Counted from the first letter of the stretch, positions 42,265 to 52,950 are shown. The stretch is DNA of 64,000 nt from Datisca glomerata (GCA_003255025.1 QANY01002466.1:124001-188000), one strand, 5' to 3'. Notes: generated by a model from the sequence alone, not told the origin. A program made the numbers and translations.

Positions 42265-42570
42265 AACATACCTTCTCTCCAACTACTGATCTCCTATAGC
42301 TTTTTTCTCCTTCCTCCTCAGTAAGGACCGAGGAAAGAACTGTCAACTTAAAATGTAAGAAATATAAATTAGTATATGTGAAAGTAATATATAAATTAAC
42401 TTGTCAACAAAATAACCAACATACATTCTCCTTCAAAAAAATTTCTTTTCGTAGATTCTCAACCGGTACTATCGTGGTCGGACACCACTTGAGAATCCTT
42501 GGCACCTTGGTCGAAACCTGATTATCATACAAACTACCCACCAAGGGGACAGTTTTAAATACCCATGCTT
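42265..42570 (-). CDS. Exons between DUF1985 and coiled-coil parts of the E1 gene
   Basis: The minus strand reads GSLYDNQVSTKVPRILKWCP and TTIVPVENLRKEIFLKE (about 42,550-42,430), then, after a short probable intron, VLTEEEGEKSYRRSVVGE (about 42,330-42,272) ending near a GTATG donor. Absent from E2. The exon limits are estimates. Confidence 0.55.
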
Positions 42571-42648
42571 ATTTAAACAAAAGAGAGTAGTTCAGTATTC
42601 AACACAAATAATTCAATACACCACTACATAGAATGAAATAAATTGTAC

Positions 42649-43398
42649 CTGGAAGACAAATGGACATCCATTGAGTGAATACTCATGAACAACAGCGGGG
42701 AAATTCTGTAATTTTTTGTTTTTTTTCTTGATCTTAAGATCACCAAAAACAACATTTGTATTCTTCATAGCGAATAATGATTTAATTGTTTTGGAGAATG
42801 AGAGGTCTCCCCAATGATATTGGTTGAACGCTTTAAGGTCGTCAACTAAAACCAACAATCGCTTCTCAATTAGGGTACGGTTCTCCTTCCCCAATAGAAA
42901 ATGCTCTAGCAAATAAATCAGAGCCATCTTGACCGCATCAGAATCTGACTTATATTCAGATCTCTTCAACTTCTCAGCCATGGTTATTGATTGAGCTTTG
43001 GGAAAGTACAAATCAGAGAGTCTGTTGGGGCCACGAATCTTCTTCTCATTTCGGGCTTCACTAAAATTTAGTCCGGTCATCAAAGAGAACTCATTCTTAG
43101 AGAAGCATAGTGGTTCCTCATTGATAAGAAACTAGATTTCCTCTTCATATGGAGCGCCATCCACATATTCGACCTTCCTGGCCAGCACCTGGTAGCAGGC
43201 AGTTGCTGAAAACTTCAGGGATGGGAGATCAAGGAGAGGGCCAAAGCATGTCTCCCTAAATATGGAGAGTTGAGTAGTTGTCAGCTTGGTCTTGATAACC
43301 TCTCTGTAGTGGGTATTGAACTTTGCATTGACCCTTGCTTTTAGAATTATGTTAACGTCATGGACGTATCTTAGTTGCATCTTTGATGAAGCCGTAAC
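42649..43398 (-). CDS. DUF1985 exon of the E1 Ulp1 gene (one in-frame stop)
   Basis: The exon begins after TATTCTACAG at 43,399 and ends at a CAG/GTACAA donor at 42,649, a 750-base in-frame exon. It reads VTASSKMQLRYVHDVN, VIKTKLTTTQLSIFRETCFG, LDLPSLKFSATACYQVLA, a TAG at 43,134-43,132, then FLINEEPLCFSKNEFSLMTG, DAVKMALIYLLEHFLLGKEN, DDLKAFNQYHWGDLSFSKTI and NGCPFVFQ. This is the DUF1985 domain commonly found with plant Ulp1-like transposon genes; its role is unknown. Apart from the single stop the frame is open, so decay is recent. The exon joins in frame to MNK at 43,726-43,718. Confidence 0.8.
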
Positions 43399-43434
43399 CT
43401 GTAGAATATTCAAAACAAACATAAAATCAGAAAA

Positions 43435-43490
43435 TGTACATGATACTCGTGTAGTCATTATGTAGAATACACGAGGGGTACACAAAACCT
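43435..43490. repeat. Hairpin-motif units, E1 cluster 7 (first intron)
   Basis: CTCGTGTAGTCATTATGTAGAATACACGAGG and a following GTACAC. It lies in the first intron of the DUF1985-Ulp1 gene. Counterpart in E2: 46,318-46,385. Confidence 0.8.
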
Positions 43491-43717
43491 CAGAAACCCA
43501 GAAAAAAGAAACATTCAAAAACCCAGCAGAAAAAAAAAACACTCAGAAACCCAGAGAAAAAAAATATTAGAAACCCAAAAAAAACTTGTGATTCAGACAT
43601 CCACAAAAAATAGAAACGCAAAAATCTAGGAAAAACTAGAAACCCAGAAAAAACACCTCAGAGGCCCAAAAAATGCCTCAAAATCCATAACAAAAACTTA
43701 GAAACCTGAAAACTTAC

Positions 43718-43726
43718 CTTGTTCAT
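43718..43726 (-). CDS. First coding exon of the E1 DUF1985-Ulp1 gene
   Basis: The minus strand reads ATG AAC AAG followed by GTAAGTT, a near-perfect splice donor. Joined to the exon at 43,398 it continues in frame (MNKVTASSK). E2 retains the donor AACAAG/GTAAGTT at about 46,051-46,056. GA-rich 5' UTR (43,768-43,800) lies upstream. Confidence 0.7.
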
Positions 43727-43990
43727 TTTCCTTGCCGTGGGAAATGAAGATTCAAGAATTTACAGAGAGAGAGATGCTGTGATTTCAAGAGAGAGAGATG
43801 GTAACAGTAAGAGAAATGAGGAAAATGCAAGTGAGGTAATGAATGAGTAGGATTTCGTGTAATGAAAAAGTGTAAGCATCACTTATTTTAACCGTCGTTT
43901 GGAACTCATGAATGGGCTTTTTGATAACTTCACAAGCTGATTTTGAATTGAAGGTGGGCTTGAGGCCAAGGGAAGCAAAAATTTGTGAAA

Positions 43991-44043
43991 AGGGTCTATT
44001 TCTGAAAAATGATTAGTCTAGGGGTCTAGTTTAGTAAAAAACC
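43991..44043 (-). repeat. Right terminal inverted repeat of MULE E1
   Basis: GGGTCTATTTCTGAAAAATG then ATTAGTCTAGGGGTCTAGTT and TAGTAAAAAACCC. It matches the right end of E2 (53,381-53,426) and, in reverse complement, the left end of E2 (45,706-45,760). Confidence 0.8.
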
Positions 44044-45705
44044 CACCCACAAACGCTTCAGCCGCTTCCATCGTCTACAAACGCTTCAGCCATTGCCAGA
44101 GTTCTCGGCTCTTACTTGTTTCGTCAAAGAAACCAACCTTCATAGCTTACGGCCACTTGACATTACAACCAAAACCCATTCAGCTAAGGTTCGTGAGGGA
44201 TGAGATGGTACCTCAACAATTTTGCAAAGGACTTTTTCTCCTTCAAGACTTCCATGGAAATACCGACAATTCAAACCTCATTTTGTTCCGTAGGTGGGTA
44301 CTCTGGTTCTTTTGTTTTTCATAATCTTAGCAACGCTTTAGGCAAAAAAAATTCTCATGACATTTATATTAGGCATCGTCTCTCATGTAATGTTGGGATA
44401 CACTATCATCGTTGCCATTTAACCTATTTTCTTATGTTCATTTGGATACTCATCGACAGACACTGATTCTTCTTGAGAATTTGTGAAATCTTCACAAATA
44501 TTGTGTAAATCTGATATTGTTTTTATCCCAAGTCAAGGTAAAAACATTTGTTAGAAATTTACAATCGAGTGTTGAAGACGTTTAGAAATTCTATCTAGCC
44601 TTTCTCTGAAATGAAGTGAAGTTATACTCGGTATTTATAACATTTGACACCTAACATTTCTCTACTCGATTTGAAAATGTATATTTTCCTTTCAATTCTT
44701 CTTTATATTGTTTTAAATTGTACTCCTACCATTCAAACCGGATTATATATTGACTTCTTCAGATTTGGGATAAGAGTTGTATCTAAAGCCTTCCCTAAAG
44801 CAATTTAAATTTTAGTGTAAGACTAGAAATTCAGATTATGGTTAGTAAAGGCTTAGTATAATATGTGATTTATCTTAATTGATTCTTGGTGTGAAAGAAT
44901 ATGGAGATTAGTATATCTATTGTTTATTTAAGAAAAATAAGCTAAATTTTCTGGCTTTCATTGGATTATTGTTGGGTCTGAAAGCTGAAATTTTGCGCAA
45001 AGATTTGCAAGCTTGGACTGAAGCATGTGGAGTATCAAGTTTTTATTTATATGCATCAAGCGTGTGGAATAAGGTATGTCAAGGAGTGTGCTTGAGGAAA
45101 ATTCAAGGATGAGATAGGGAAACACATTGACTCGTTTATTTATACGTATTATGAAAGCGGTTATACTATTAGAATCGTACTATTTTAAAACAAATATATC
45201 TATTTAAAGATAAAAAACTGTTTTGGTTTTATAAAATATCTGTATAGTGCACTAGTAGAGATTATGCACTATATCGTCTCTTTGAATTCCATTTTGAGTT
45301 TCGAATCACTGCCATTTCAGGTCTCATTCATGCTACCAAGCTATCTGAAATGATGATCAGAGAAAAAGATAACAACAGAAAATGATGGTGATTGATTTGT
45401 TCATTCATTAGAAGAGAAAACCTAAATAATGGGATTAATATATGTATTACATTGTATAATTTAAGAAGAGATGATGACTTAATTGTACATACATTTAAGA
45501 TATTTTGATAATTGTAGTAACTAACATTTATTTTTGAATGAGCAAAGTTCTTACCAATTTCTTTTTTAATACTGCTCAAGTTTGAAGTAATCGCTTCATT
45601 CTGGACTTTACATTATGTTTGACTGCTTAAGACCTTGAAGTAGATATTTTTTTACTACTTATAAATGTCAAGCTGTAATAGTATTGTGGACTTGGCTACT
45701 GAGCA
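44044..45705. other. Spacer between mirrored MULEs; exon-like ORF at its left
   Basis: From 44,044 a near-duplicate ACAAACGCTTCAGCC occurs twice (44,051 and 44,080). A plus frame at 44,200-44,466 (peptide words TSFCSVGGYSGSFVFHNLSN and SHDIYIRHRLSCNVG) has ordinary coding-like composition and could be a 5' exon of a host gene, but I do not recognise it. 44,470-45,705 is AT-rich with no further coding signal. The first exons of the two DUF1985-Ulp1 genes point outward from this spacer. Confidence 0.35.
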
Positions 45706-45760
45706 GTTTTGACCATATCAATATTAGACCCCTGGACTAACCATTTTATAAAAATAGACC
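45706..45760 (+). repeat. Left terminal inverted repeat of MULE E2
   Basis: TTAGACCCCTGGACTAACCA then TTTTATAAAAATAGACC is the reverse complement of the E1 right terminus with few changes. GACCATATCAATATT appears twice (45,711 and 45,757), a small local duplication. Confidence 0.75.
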
Positions 45761-45935
45761 ATATCAATATTTTTTGCTTACCTTTCAATTCAAAATCGGT
45801 CTGTGAAGTTACCAAAAATCATCTTCACGTATTCCAAATGTCGGCTAAAAAAAGTGATGATTACACTTTTTCATTACAAGAAACCCTACCCCTTCATTTC
45901 CCTCACTTTCATGTCCCTCATTTCTCTCTTACTGT

Positions 45936-46012
45936 TACACACACACACACACACACACACACTCTCTCTCTCTCTCTCTCTCTCTCTCGAAGTCGCAACA
46001 TCTCTCTCTCTC
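45936..46012. repeat. (AC)n(CT)n microsatellite in the E2 Ulp1 gene 5' region
   Basis: About 13 AC units followed by about 13 CT units, then a second short CT run. E1 has a short CT/GA run in the equivalent place (43,768-43,800). Confidence 0.95.
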
Positions 46013-46029
46013 CAAATCCTTGAGTCTTC

Positions 46030-47040
46030 GTCTCACACAGTAACAAAAATAACAAGGTAAGTTTTCGAGTTTTTGAGTTCTTATTCTAGATTCTAAGGTG
46101 TTTTTTATGGGTTTCTCAAGGGTTTTTTCTTGGTTTCTTAGGGTTTTTTTCTAGATTTTTGCGTTTCTGTTTTTTGTGAATGTCTAAATCACAACAAGGT
46201 TGTTTTTTTAGGTTTCTAATATTTCTTTTCCTGAATTTTTGAGTGTTTTTTTATCTCATGGTGTTTTAGTGTTTTATTCTAGATTTCTAAGGTTGTGGTC
46301 TTGGTGAGTGTCTATTTTCTAGGTTACACGAGGGTCGTGTACACCTCGTGTAGGCTACACGAGGACTACACGAGCATCATGTACATTTCTTGATCTTCTT
46401 ATGTTTGCCTTGAATATTCTACAGGTTATGGCTTCATCAAATATTCCAAAAGCAAGGGTCAATGCAAAGTGCAATACCCACTGCATAGAGGTTATCAAGA
46501 CCAAGCTGACAGCTATTCAACTCTCCTTATTTAGGTAGACATGCTTTGGTCATTTCCTTGATCTCCCATCTCTGAAGTTTTCAGCAACTGTGTGCCACCA
46601 GGTGCTGGCCAGGGAGACTGAATATGTGGACGGCACTCCATCGAGGAGCAGATCCATTTTCTTATCAATGAGGAGCCACTCTGCTTCTCCAAGAATGAGT
46701 TCTCTTTGATGACCGGGCTAAAGTTTGGTAAAACCCGAGATGAGAAGAAGACATATGTCCTCAACAGACTCTCTGATATGTACTTTCCCAAAGCCCAACC
46801 AATAAACATGGCCGAGTTGGTGGAGAAGTTCAAAAGCTCTGAATATAAGTCAGATTCTGATGCGGTCAAGATGGCTCTGATTTATTTGCTAGAGCATTTT
46901 TTGATAGGGAAAGAGAACTGTCCAATGGCAGATCGATTCAATGGACAAGAAGATTCGATCCATGCAATCAGAAATTTCTTTTACAATTTTCCAAATCAAA
47001 ATTTTGATGGATCATATGGTAACATCGAGGCCAGATGATT
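46030..47040 (+). pseudogene. DUF1985 part of the E2 Ulp1 gene
   Basis: The donor AACAAG/GTAAGTT at about 46,051 and the acceptor TATTCTACAG/GTTATGGCTTCATC at about 46,431 match E1. The exon reads ARVNAKCNTH, VIKTKLTAIQLSLFR then a TAG, LDLPSLKFSATVCHQVLA, a frameshift near 46,640, then SLMTGLKFGKTRDEKKT and DAVKMALIYLLEHFLIGKEN (to about 46,920). There the sequence jumps to MADRFNGQEDSIHAIRN, which in E1 lies well downstream: roughly 1 kb of the gene is deleted. About 14 codons are also missing near the exon start relative to E1. Confidence 0.8.
46318..46385. repeat. Hairpin-motif units in E2 first intron
   Basis: ACACGAGGGTCGTGTACACC, TCGTGTAGGCTACACGAGG. Same intron position as E1 cluster 7. 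Confidence 0.8.
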
Positions 47041-48150
47041 GCTCATTCTATCCTCGATCTTCCATGATGATGGCTAGCGACAGGGAGGAGACGGAGATTG
47101 AGAAGGAAGAGAAAAAAATTAAGAGGAGAGAAGGATGAAAAAGAAGAACATATGGTAGAGAAGGAAGAAGAAGAGGAGATGATGGTAAAGAAGGTAGAAG
47201 AAGAAAATGAAGAAGCAAAAGATGAAGAGAAGGAAGAAGAAAAAGAAGAAGAAAAAGAAGAAGTGAAGGTCGAAGAAAAGGAAGAGGAGAAGAAGAAGAA
47301 GAAGAAGAAGAAGAAGAAGAAGAAGAAGAAGAAGAAGAAGAAGAAGAAGAAGAAGGATGAAGAAGAGAATGAAGAAGAAAAAGAAGAAGAAAAAAAGAAG
47401 AAGAGAAGGCCAAAGAGAATAAGAAGAAGAAGGAAGATGGAGAAGAAGAAGGAAGCGAAGAAGAAGAGAATGGAGGTAATAAAGAGGAGGAAGGTGAAGG
47501 TGAAAAGAAGGAAGATGAAAAAAAAACAGAAGGGAAAAAAGGAGGAGAGAAAATAGAAAAAGAAGAAGAAAAATAAGAAAAAACAAAAAATAAGAACAAA
47601 AAGAAGAAGGAAATGAAAGAAAGAACAAAAGATGAATAAGAAAAGGAAGAAAAAACAAAAATAGAAGAAAAAGAAAACAAGGAAGAAGAAGAAATACACA
47701 AAGAAGAAGAAGCAGAAAGTAAAGAAGGGAACATGGTGAAGAAAATAAGAATTAGAAGGAATAAAGATGAAAAAAAAGAAATAAAAAAAGAAGAACAAAA
47801 TAAAGCAGAAGAAGAAGAAGAAGAAGAAGAAACAAAGAAAGAATAACAAAAGGTTGCATTGATAATATTTGCATTGATAGATTCGGTTCGGTCAATGGAA
47901 CAATCCAACGATGGAGAAGAAGAGCTCGTCTGCCTTGGGGAACTTGGTAAGAGGAAGATAAAAAGATCTTGGGTCCTCGAGTCACCTAATTAGAAAATCG
48001 AAAAGGTTGAAAAGAAGAAGCTGCGAAGGAAAAAAGCTGATGATAATATCGTTGCTAAAACGGACTTCAAACATTTTCAAGCATATGGTGATCTATCTTT
48101 AGAGGATAAAGCCAATTTTAAAGTTTGGTTCAAATCCCTAAGGGCAAAGT
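47041..48150 (+). pseudogene. Coiled-coil/Glu-Lys tract and linker of the E2 Ulp1 gene
   Basis: After the heptad-like MDKKIRSMQSEISF (46,941-46,982) the plus strand runs into a purine tract coding Glu and Lys (about 47,098-47,845), including an uninterrupted (AAG)n block at 47,290-47,355. It then reads DFKHFQAYGDLSLEDKANFK (about 48,064-48,123) before a GTAAGTTT donor at about 48,149. Frame continuity is doubtful. The large minus-strand Ser/Phe/Leu frames (47,043-47,985) are shadows. Confidence 0.6.
47290..47355 (+). repeat. (AAG)n microsatellite
   Basis: Pure AAG triplets for about 65 bases, coding poly-Lys in the gene's orientation; expansion relative to the mixed GAA/AAG tract of E1. Confidence 0.95.
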
Positions 48151-48179
48151 AAGTTTTTTAATTTTTTCTTGTAAACTTC

Positions 48180-48440
48180 TTCTCACGACGGCTACACTGA
48201 CCTCGTGTAATCATCGTGTAGTCTACACGATGGCTACACTGACCTCGTGTAGTCATCATGTGTACTACATGATGGTTACACTGATATCGTGTAGCCATCA
48301 TGTGTACTACATGATGGTTACACTGACTTCGTGTAGCAATCGTATAATATACACGATGATTACACTGACCTCGTATAGCAATCATATAATATACACGATG
48401 GTTACATTGATATCATGTGACCACCATGTAGTAAACCAAT
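48180..48440. repeat. Hairpin-motif array in E2 Ulp1 gene intron
   Basis: About ten units such as CTCGTGTAATCATCGTGTAG and TACACGATGGCTACACTGAC. Matches E1 cluster 5 in position. Confidence 0.9.
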
Positions 48441-48477
48441 CATGTACCTAATTTTGATCTTTAATTGCATTGTACAG

Positions 48478-49430
48478 GAACGAGAAAGTAGACGTTGGAT
48501 TTTACACCGTTGACCTTACCTAGTTAAAAAAACTAGTCTCTTCACACAATGGCTAGAGTCAGATGTAAGAATTTATTTATAATCTTTTTAAATATGGTAT
48601 TATAAATATCTTAACTAATCTTTATTACATTGCAGCATATCGATGCATACCTCGAGCTCATGAGGAGGGATTTGCAAGAATACAACCCTCATATCAGAAT
48701 CAGTGTTGGGGATTTGATTTTGCAAGTAAGTAAGATTTGTTTTTGAACTAAGTGAAGTGCACACGTATTCTACACGGGTCCTTCACGGGCCTTGTGTAGA
48801 CTTCGTGTAGTCTTCATGACCTTTTTTATTAATGTTGAGAATTTAAATTTTTTTCCCGTGACATTACCGGGGAACCTGTCTGCCCAAATGGAAGAGTTTG
48901 AGCAGGATCTCGCGGTCTGGGATATTGACGCTGATGATCAGCTACGGTACCTGGTACTCGGCTTGAACACAAATTTTGGAAGGAGCTAGGAATAGTCAGA
49001 TAAGGTTATTTTTCCAATAAATGTGAACCACAGTCATTGGATTGCGGTTGAGCTTGATTTGCATGGCTTGGTATTCATATTTATAACTCCGTGAACACGC
49101 CATATCAACGCTCCTTGTACAATGAAATAATGAAACCTTTCATGAAGATTATCCCTCGACTTCTTCAAATGATGAACATTTATGAGAAAAGACAGGAGAT
49201 TTATTCCCAAAGATAAGTGGAGATTTGAGATAAGTGTCCACAACAAGAGAATGGGTAAGTAAAATATACATTTTTTTGAAAGTCCATTTAAAATTTCATA
49301 CATATTATTTGATTATGTTTTTGCATTTCATGTGATTTGTAGCTTCTATTGTGGGGTATTCACCCTTAAGTTTGTCGAAGCCTTCGCATATGGGAAGAAA
49401 CTCGAAGAAATGCCATAATATCGAATATGG
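48478..49430 (+). pseudogene. C48 (Ulp1-like) protease exons of E2
   Basis: Exons follow E1: NEKVDVGFYTVDLT (48,480), HIDAYLELMRRDLQEYNPHI (48,636) ending near RISVGDLILQ, an intron containing hairpin units, and the catalytic exon with QMEEFEQDLA, FPINVNHSHWIAVELDL (catalytic His) and, after a frameshift, IYNSVNTPY with Asn at the usual Asp position. The GG/GTAAGT donor near 49,254 and the TTTGTAG acceptor near 49,342 are kept, and NGFYCGVFTLKFVEAFAYGK holds the catalytic Cys. Stops at 48,520 and 48,990 and the frameshift near 49,075 disable it. Confidence 0.75.
48750..48820. repeat. Hairpin-motif units, E2 intron
   Basis: ACACGGGTCCTTCACGGGCC, TTGTGTAGACTTCGTGTAG. Same position as E1 cluster 4. 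Confidence 0.75.
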
Positions 49431-49559
49431 CAATGTTGTAACGAAATAATTTTATGGATGTTTATTTCATTTTTTTTATTTTTACACCCTCAATTTTTAT
49501 GCAATTGAGTATTTAATATATTTTACATATTATGAGTTTTTTTGTTACTATATGTTTAG

Positions 49560-50020
49560 GTCAGGCTTCATCATGTAGGTTTCGTGTAGACTACACGATG
49601 ACTTCACAGACATTGTGTTTTCCACACGAGGCCTTAATGTGCATCGTGTAGTCATCGTGTAGACTTCATCGTGTAGGCTTCATCGTGTAGGCTTCATCGT
49701 GTAGGCTTCATCATGTAGGCTTCGTGTAGTCTACACGATGACTTCAAGGGCCTCATGTAGGCTTCATCGTGTAGACTACACGATGACTTCACGAGCATCG
49801 TGTAGTCTTTATGTAGCTCTACATGATGGCTTCATTGGCATCGTGTAGTCTACATGATGACTTCAAGGTCCTCGTGTAGACATCGTGTAATCTACACGAG
49901 GCCTACACGAGCATTGTGTATGCTTAGTGTAGACTACACGATGACTTCACGGGCATCGTGTAGTCTTCATGTAGACTACAAGATGCCCATGAAGGAATCG
50001 TGTATGGTTCATGTAGGCCA
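49560..50020. repeat. Hairpin-motif array, E2 intergenic, largest cluster
   Basis: Roughly 18 units; a sub-block GTGTAGGCTTCATC repeats four times in a row at 49,670-49,720. It lies between the 3' ends of the Ulp1 and transposase genes, as clusters 3a and 3b do in E1. Confidence 0.92.
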
Positions 50021-50109
50021 ATTAAACTTTATGGCATCATTAAATAACAAAAGTAAGTATATTTCTATATTAATATTTAATTTAAGTCTACAACGTCATT
50101 ATTTATATT

Positions 50110-51245
50110 TAAGTGGCATACTCATCCCGTTGAGATAGAGAAATTGGATTTCTGCACGTTTGTCGGTTGTGGCCAATTTTTCGATAACGTTTACACTTCC
50201 TTCTCCTACTTCCTCACCTCTAGATCAAATTCTCTCTATCCTAGGTCTGCCACTTTGCCACCTCGTTATAGGTGGTAATACCACCTTTTCATGAAACTCC
50301 TAGCTGATGACACAATCTGTTTGATCTACTAGAGGATGTATTGTTTCAGCATAAGCAGGAATTAGAGCCTCATTTTTATAGAACCTCGAACACATACTTT
50401 ATGCATAAATATTAAGTTGGCGACATGACGCTGACGCATGCATGCATGGAATTTGTTCAAGATCAAATTCTATGCGGGTACAATTCTTAAGATGCAAGTT
50501 GACCACTGCTTGCCTACCCCCACCTGCAACACGAAACTCATGGATGTCGGAAGGAAAAAATGAGTGTACGTGATGCAAGATGCTTCTTATTAAGCTCAGT
50601 CTCAACCCAATCTATCCTCTGTGAAGTGATTTGACGGGTAGCCATTCGTCATTCATAAAACCACCATTGTAACATGTCACGGATATGTTCTATAAGGCAT
50701 GTAATGGGAAGCTTTCTAGTATCCTTAAAAATCTCATTCAAACATTCTGCGATGTTTGTAGTCATTATATTGTATCACCTTCCATCGAAACGGGAACGTG
50801 TCCACCTCTCAACTCCCCCCACCGACACGTATTGGGAGATATCTTGAAATGCATCTATAAAATGAGTCATCAGCCAATTAAATTCTAATTGACGGTATCT
50901 TCCTTTTTGTAAATTGATTTGATATTTTGACCCATATGGAAGATGCAAGCTCCATGAAGCGCATTGGGAAAGATAACATGTACATCATTTAGTATGCTTG
51001 TATGCCTGTCACATATAAACACCAAGTCTTCTGGATCACTAATTACATCGTGAAGTTTACGGAAGAACCATTCCCATGAATCATTATTTTTTGAACCTAC
51101 AGTTCTAAATGCAATGGGATATACTTGGTTGGTCTCATCCTCTGTTGTGCAACAAATAATACCCCTTTGTTTCATGGCTCTTGAACAGAGGGTCCAAGAG
51201 CCTTGAAAGAATATTTAAAATGACCCTGCTCATAGGGCTCTATGT
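50110..51245 (-). pseudogene. MULE E2 transposase, catalytic exon
   Basis: Minus-strand frames read VYPIAFRTVGSKNNDSWEWF, FRKLHDVISDPEDLVFICDR (second catalytic Asp in CDRH) and HGACIFHMGQNIKSIYKKED (51,175-50,885). A frame change follows, then WVETELNKKHLA-like sequence, SWIM segment CTRIEFDLEQIPCMHA (50,605-50,399), and a degenerate C-terminal knuckle near 50,190-50,140. The first catalytic Asp segment is missing: sequence jumps near 51,180 from the ALGPS-like stretch to the KQRG motif. Confidence 0.8.
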
Positions 51246-51294
51246 GTGTTGTGTCCTTGAAAAATATTTAATTTTACTGTACTAAAGTCGGTAG

Positions 51295-51600
51295 AATACA
51301 TAGTTTACAGGATGCGTACACGAGGTCCTTGTAATAATCGTGTAGACTACACGATGACTACACAAGGTCCATGTAACCATCATATAGACTACAAGATTCC
51401 TATACGAGGTCAGTGTAGGCATGGTGTAGGCTACGGGATGCCTACACGAGGTCAGTGTAGGCATGGTGTAGGCTACAGGATGCCTACACGAGGTTAGTGT
51501 AGGCATCGTGTAGACTACAGGATGCCTACACGAGATCAGTGTAGGCATCGTGTAGACTACACGATGGATACATAGAGGCTCGTGCAGTACTCGTGTAGAT
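51295..51600. repeat. Hairpin-motif array in E2 transposase intron
   Basis: Units with GTGTAGGCTACAGGATGCCT and CACGAGGTCAGTGTAGGCAT are repeated four times in succession (51,390-51,560), giving a local higher-order repeat of about 60 bases. Same position as E1 cluster 2. Confidence 0.92.
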
Positions 51601-51629
51601 ATTATAATGGTAAAATAAAAAATAAGTAT

Positions 51630-52870
51630 CTGGATTTTTTTATTCTAACATGTGATGATATAGTGGGAGCATCCTATAGTTGTCTTCAGGAGACCCTCGA
51701 ACTAATTTCAATGCACACTCCTTAGCCCTCCATGTGTTATGGTTGCTTATGTTGACACTGAAAGAAAGCTGAACATCTTCAATTATGTCTTTTGGCCTAT
51801 ATATACATCTGACACCCGTGTATTTAGAGATTATAGAATGACTAATCAATGAATATGTAGCCTAATTGTGTTCATGTCTCAATACTTCAAATGTGGATGT
51901 ATGTGTCTTGATGAACTTTGTAACTTTGAAGTATGAACAATTTTTCAATTTCATGGCCCATAACCTCCACGGGCATGTTTTCTCAATACATATAAGTACC
52001 AATATTGATTGTTTACACTTGAAGATCCGAAACTTAAAATTTTTTCGGATGGCCATCATACGACAACCTTAAGTAGGTCGGCTTTATACCTATACAAATC
52101 ATCCATATTTATTGTGTCTGATACAAGTTGACTCAAATCAGCCCGTTATTCACTGGACCCAGTACGTTATTCATTCAACTGAGGTTGTGATGGCAATGGA
52201 CAAGTGGTCTCGAGTTCAAGACTGGTATTCAAGTCTAGAATTGTTGTATGACCGTCTCCACTGATGGCTTCATCATGGTCATCAAAATCATCATCATATA
52301 TCCATCAACATCGACATCCTCATCCTCGAAAGCATCATAATCATCATGACCAAAGACATCATCATGATAGTTCCTTTCAAAATGATCAACACTCTCAAAT
52401 CGAGGAATGGTTTCATGTAGAGGTTGTTGTGACATTTGTGTTTCAGGAACCCAACTTTGATAAAACCTTGTAGATTCAGGAGAGGTTGTTGTGACATTGT
52501 GGTTTGAGGAACCGAGCTTTGAGATGAAAATTTTTTTTGCTTGATACTTACAGATAATGGGCTTCTAAGTGATTTTGATCAATTCTCCTTAACAAAGAAC
52601 TATAAATCACTATCCTTTAAATTTTCAGTAGGAGGGTAGGGGACATGGCTTCTATAAAGAAATTTGATAGACATATCATACTTTGAGGGGTCTATATGGA
52701 GTTCTTCATGCAATATACCCAATAGCTCTTGGTAAGTGTAGTCATTAGATATCTCTAATAATTTGGTCTTCTCTCCACTAAAAGACCATGTTGTATCATT
52801 TTTCACCCAATCTCCATCATGGATTACAAAAATTCAAACTTCAGGCATATCTGTATATAAACATATACAC
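51630..52870 (-). pseudogene. MULE E2 transposase, N-terminal exon
   Basis: The minus strand starts after TATATACAG with a peptide leading to WSFSGEKTKLLEISNDYTYQ and ELLGILHEELHIDPSKYDM (52,806-52,640), a Gln/Asp-rich linker (52,500-52,235), the DNA-binding region CIEKTCPWRLWAMKLKNCSY and FEVLRHEHN (52,059-51,865), and WRAKECALKLVRGSPEDNYR (about 51,750-51,690). The exon order equals E1. Frame changes at about 52,235 and 51,862 show decay. E1 has CAA in place of the CAG acceptor at the equivalent exon start (about 33,793). Confidence 0.8.
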
Positions 52871-52950
52871 GGGGCTCGTGTACCCTGTGTGTAGTCTACA
52901 CAATGATTACGCGAGGCTCGTGTAGTACTCGTGTCAACCTCGTTTAACAC
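52865..52950. repeat. Hairpin-motif units upstream of E2 transposase
   Basis: ACACGGGGCTCGTGTACCCT, GTGTGTAGTCTACACAATG. Same position as E1 cluster 1. Confidence 0.75.

Larger units (their letters stand above)
33637..44043 (+). mobile_element. MULE E1 (Ulp1-carrying Mutator-like element)
   Basis: It contains a plus-strand MuDR-type transposase gene (about 33,820-36,698) convergent with a minus-strand DUF1985-Ulp1 gene (43,726 to about 39,480), hairpin-repeat arrays, and an inserted solo LTR (37,156-39,102). The right terminal inverted repeat is at 43,991-44,043. The left terminus is not recognised: sequence changes to unrelated repeat DNA just before the first hairpin array at about 33,637, so the left end is probably truncated. 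Ulp1-bearing MULEs of this kind are known in plants (for example CUMULE of melon); assignment to a named family is not possible from this sequence alone. Confidence 0.8.

Noticed and set aside
47043..47908. Two long Phe/Ser/Leu-rich frames on the minus strand (268 and 286 codons)
   Set aside because: Shadows of the AAG/GAA tract in the plus-strand E2 Ulp1 gene. Long T-rich frames with no domain signature.
49560..50020. CRISPR-like regularly spaced repeats
   Set aside because: Units are degenerate, spacing varies and there is no distinct spacer class. The host is a plant and the arrays belong to MULE introns and intergenic gaps.
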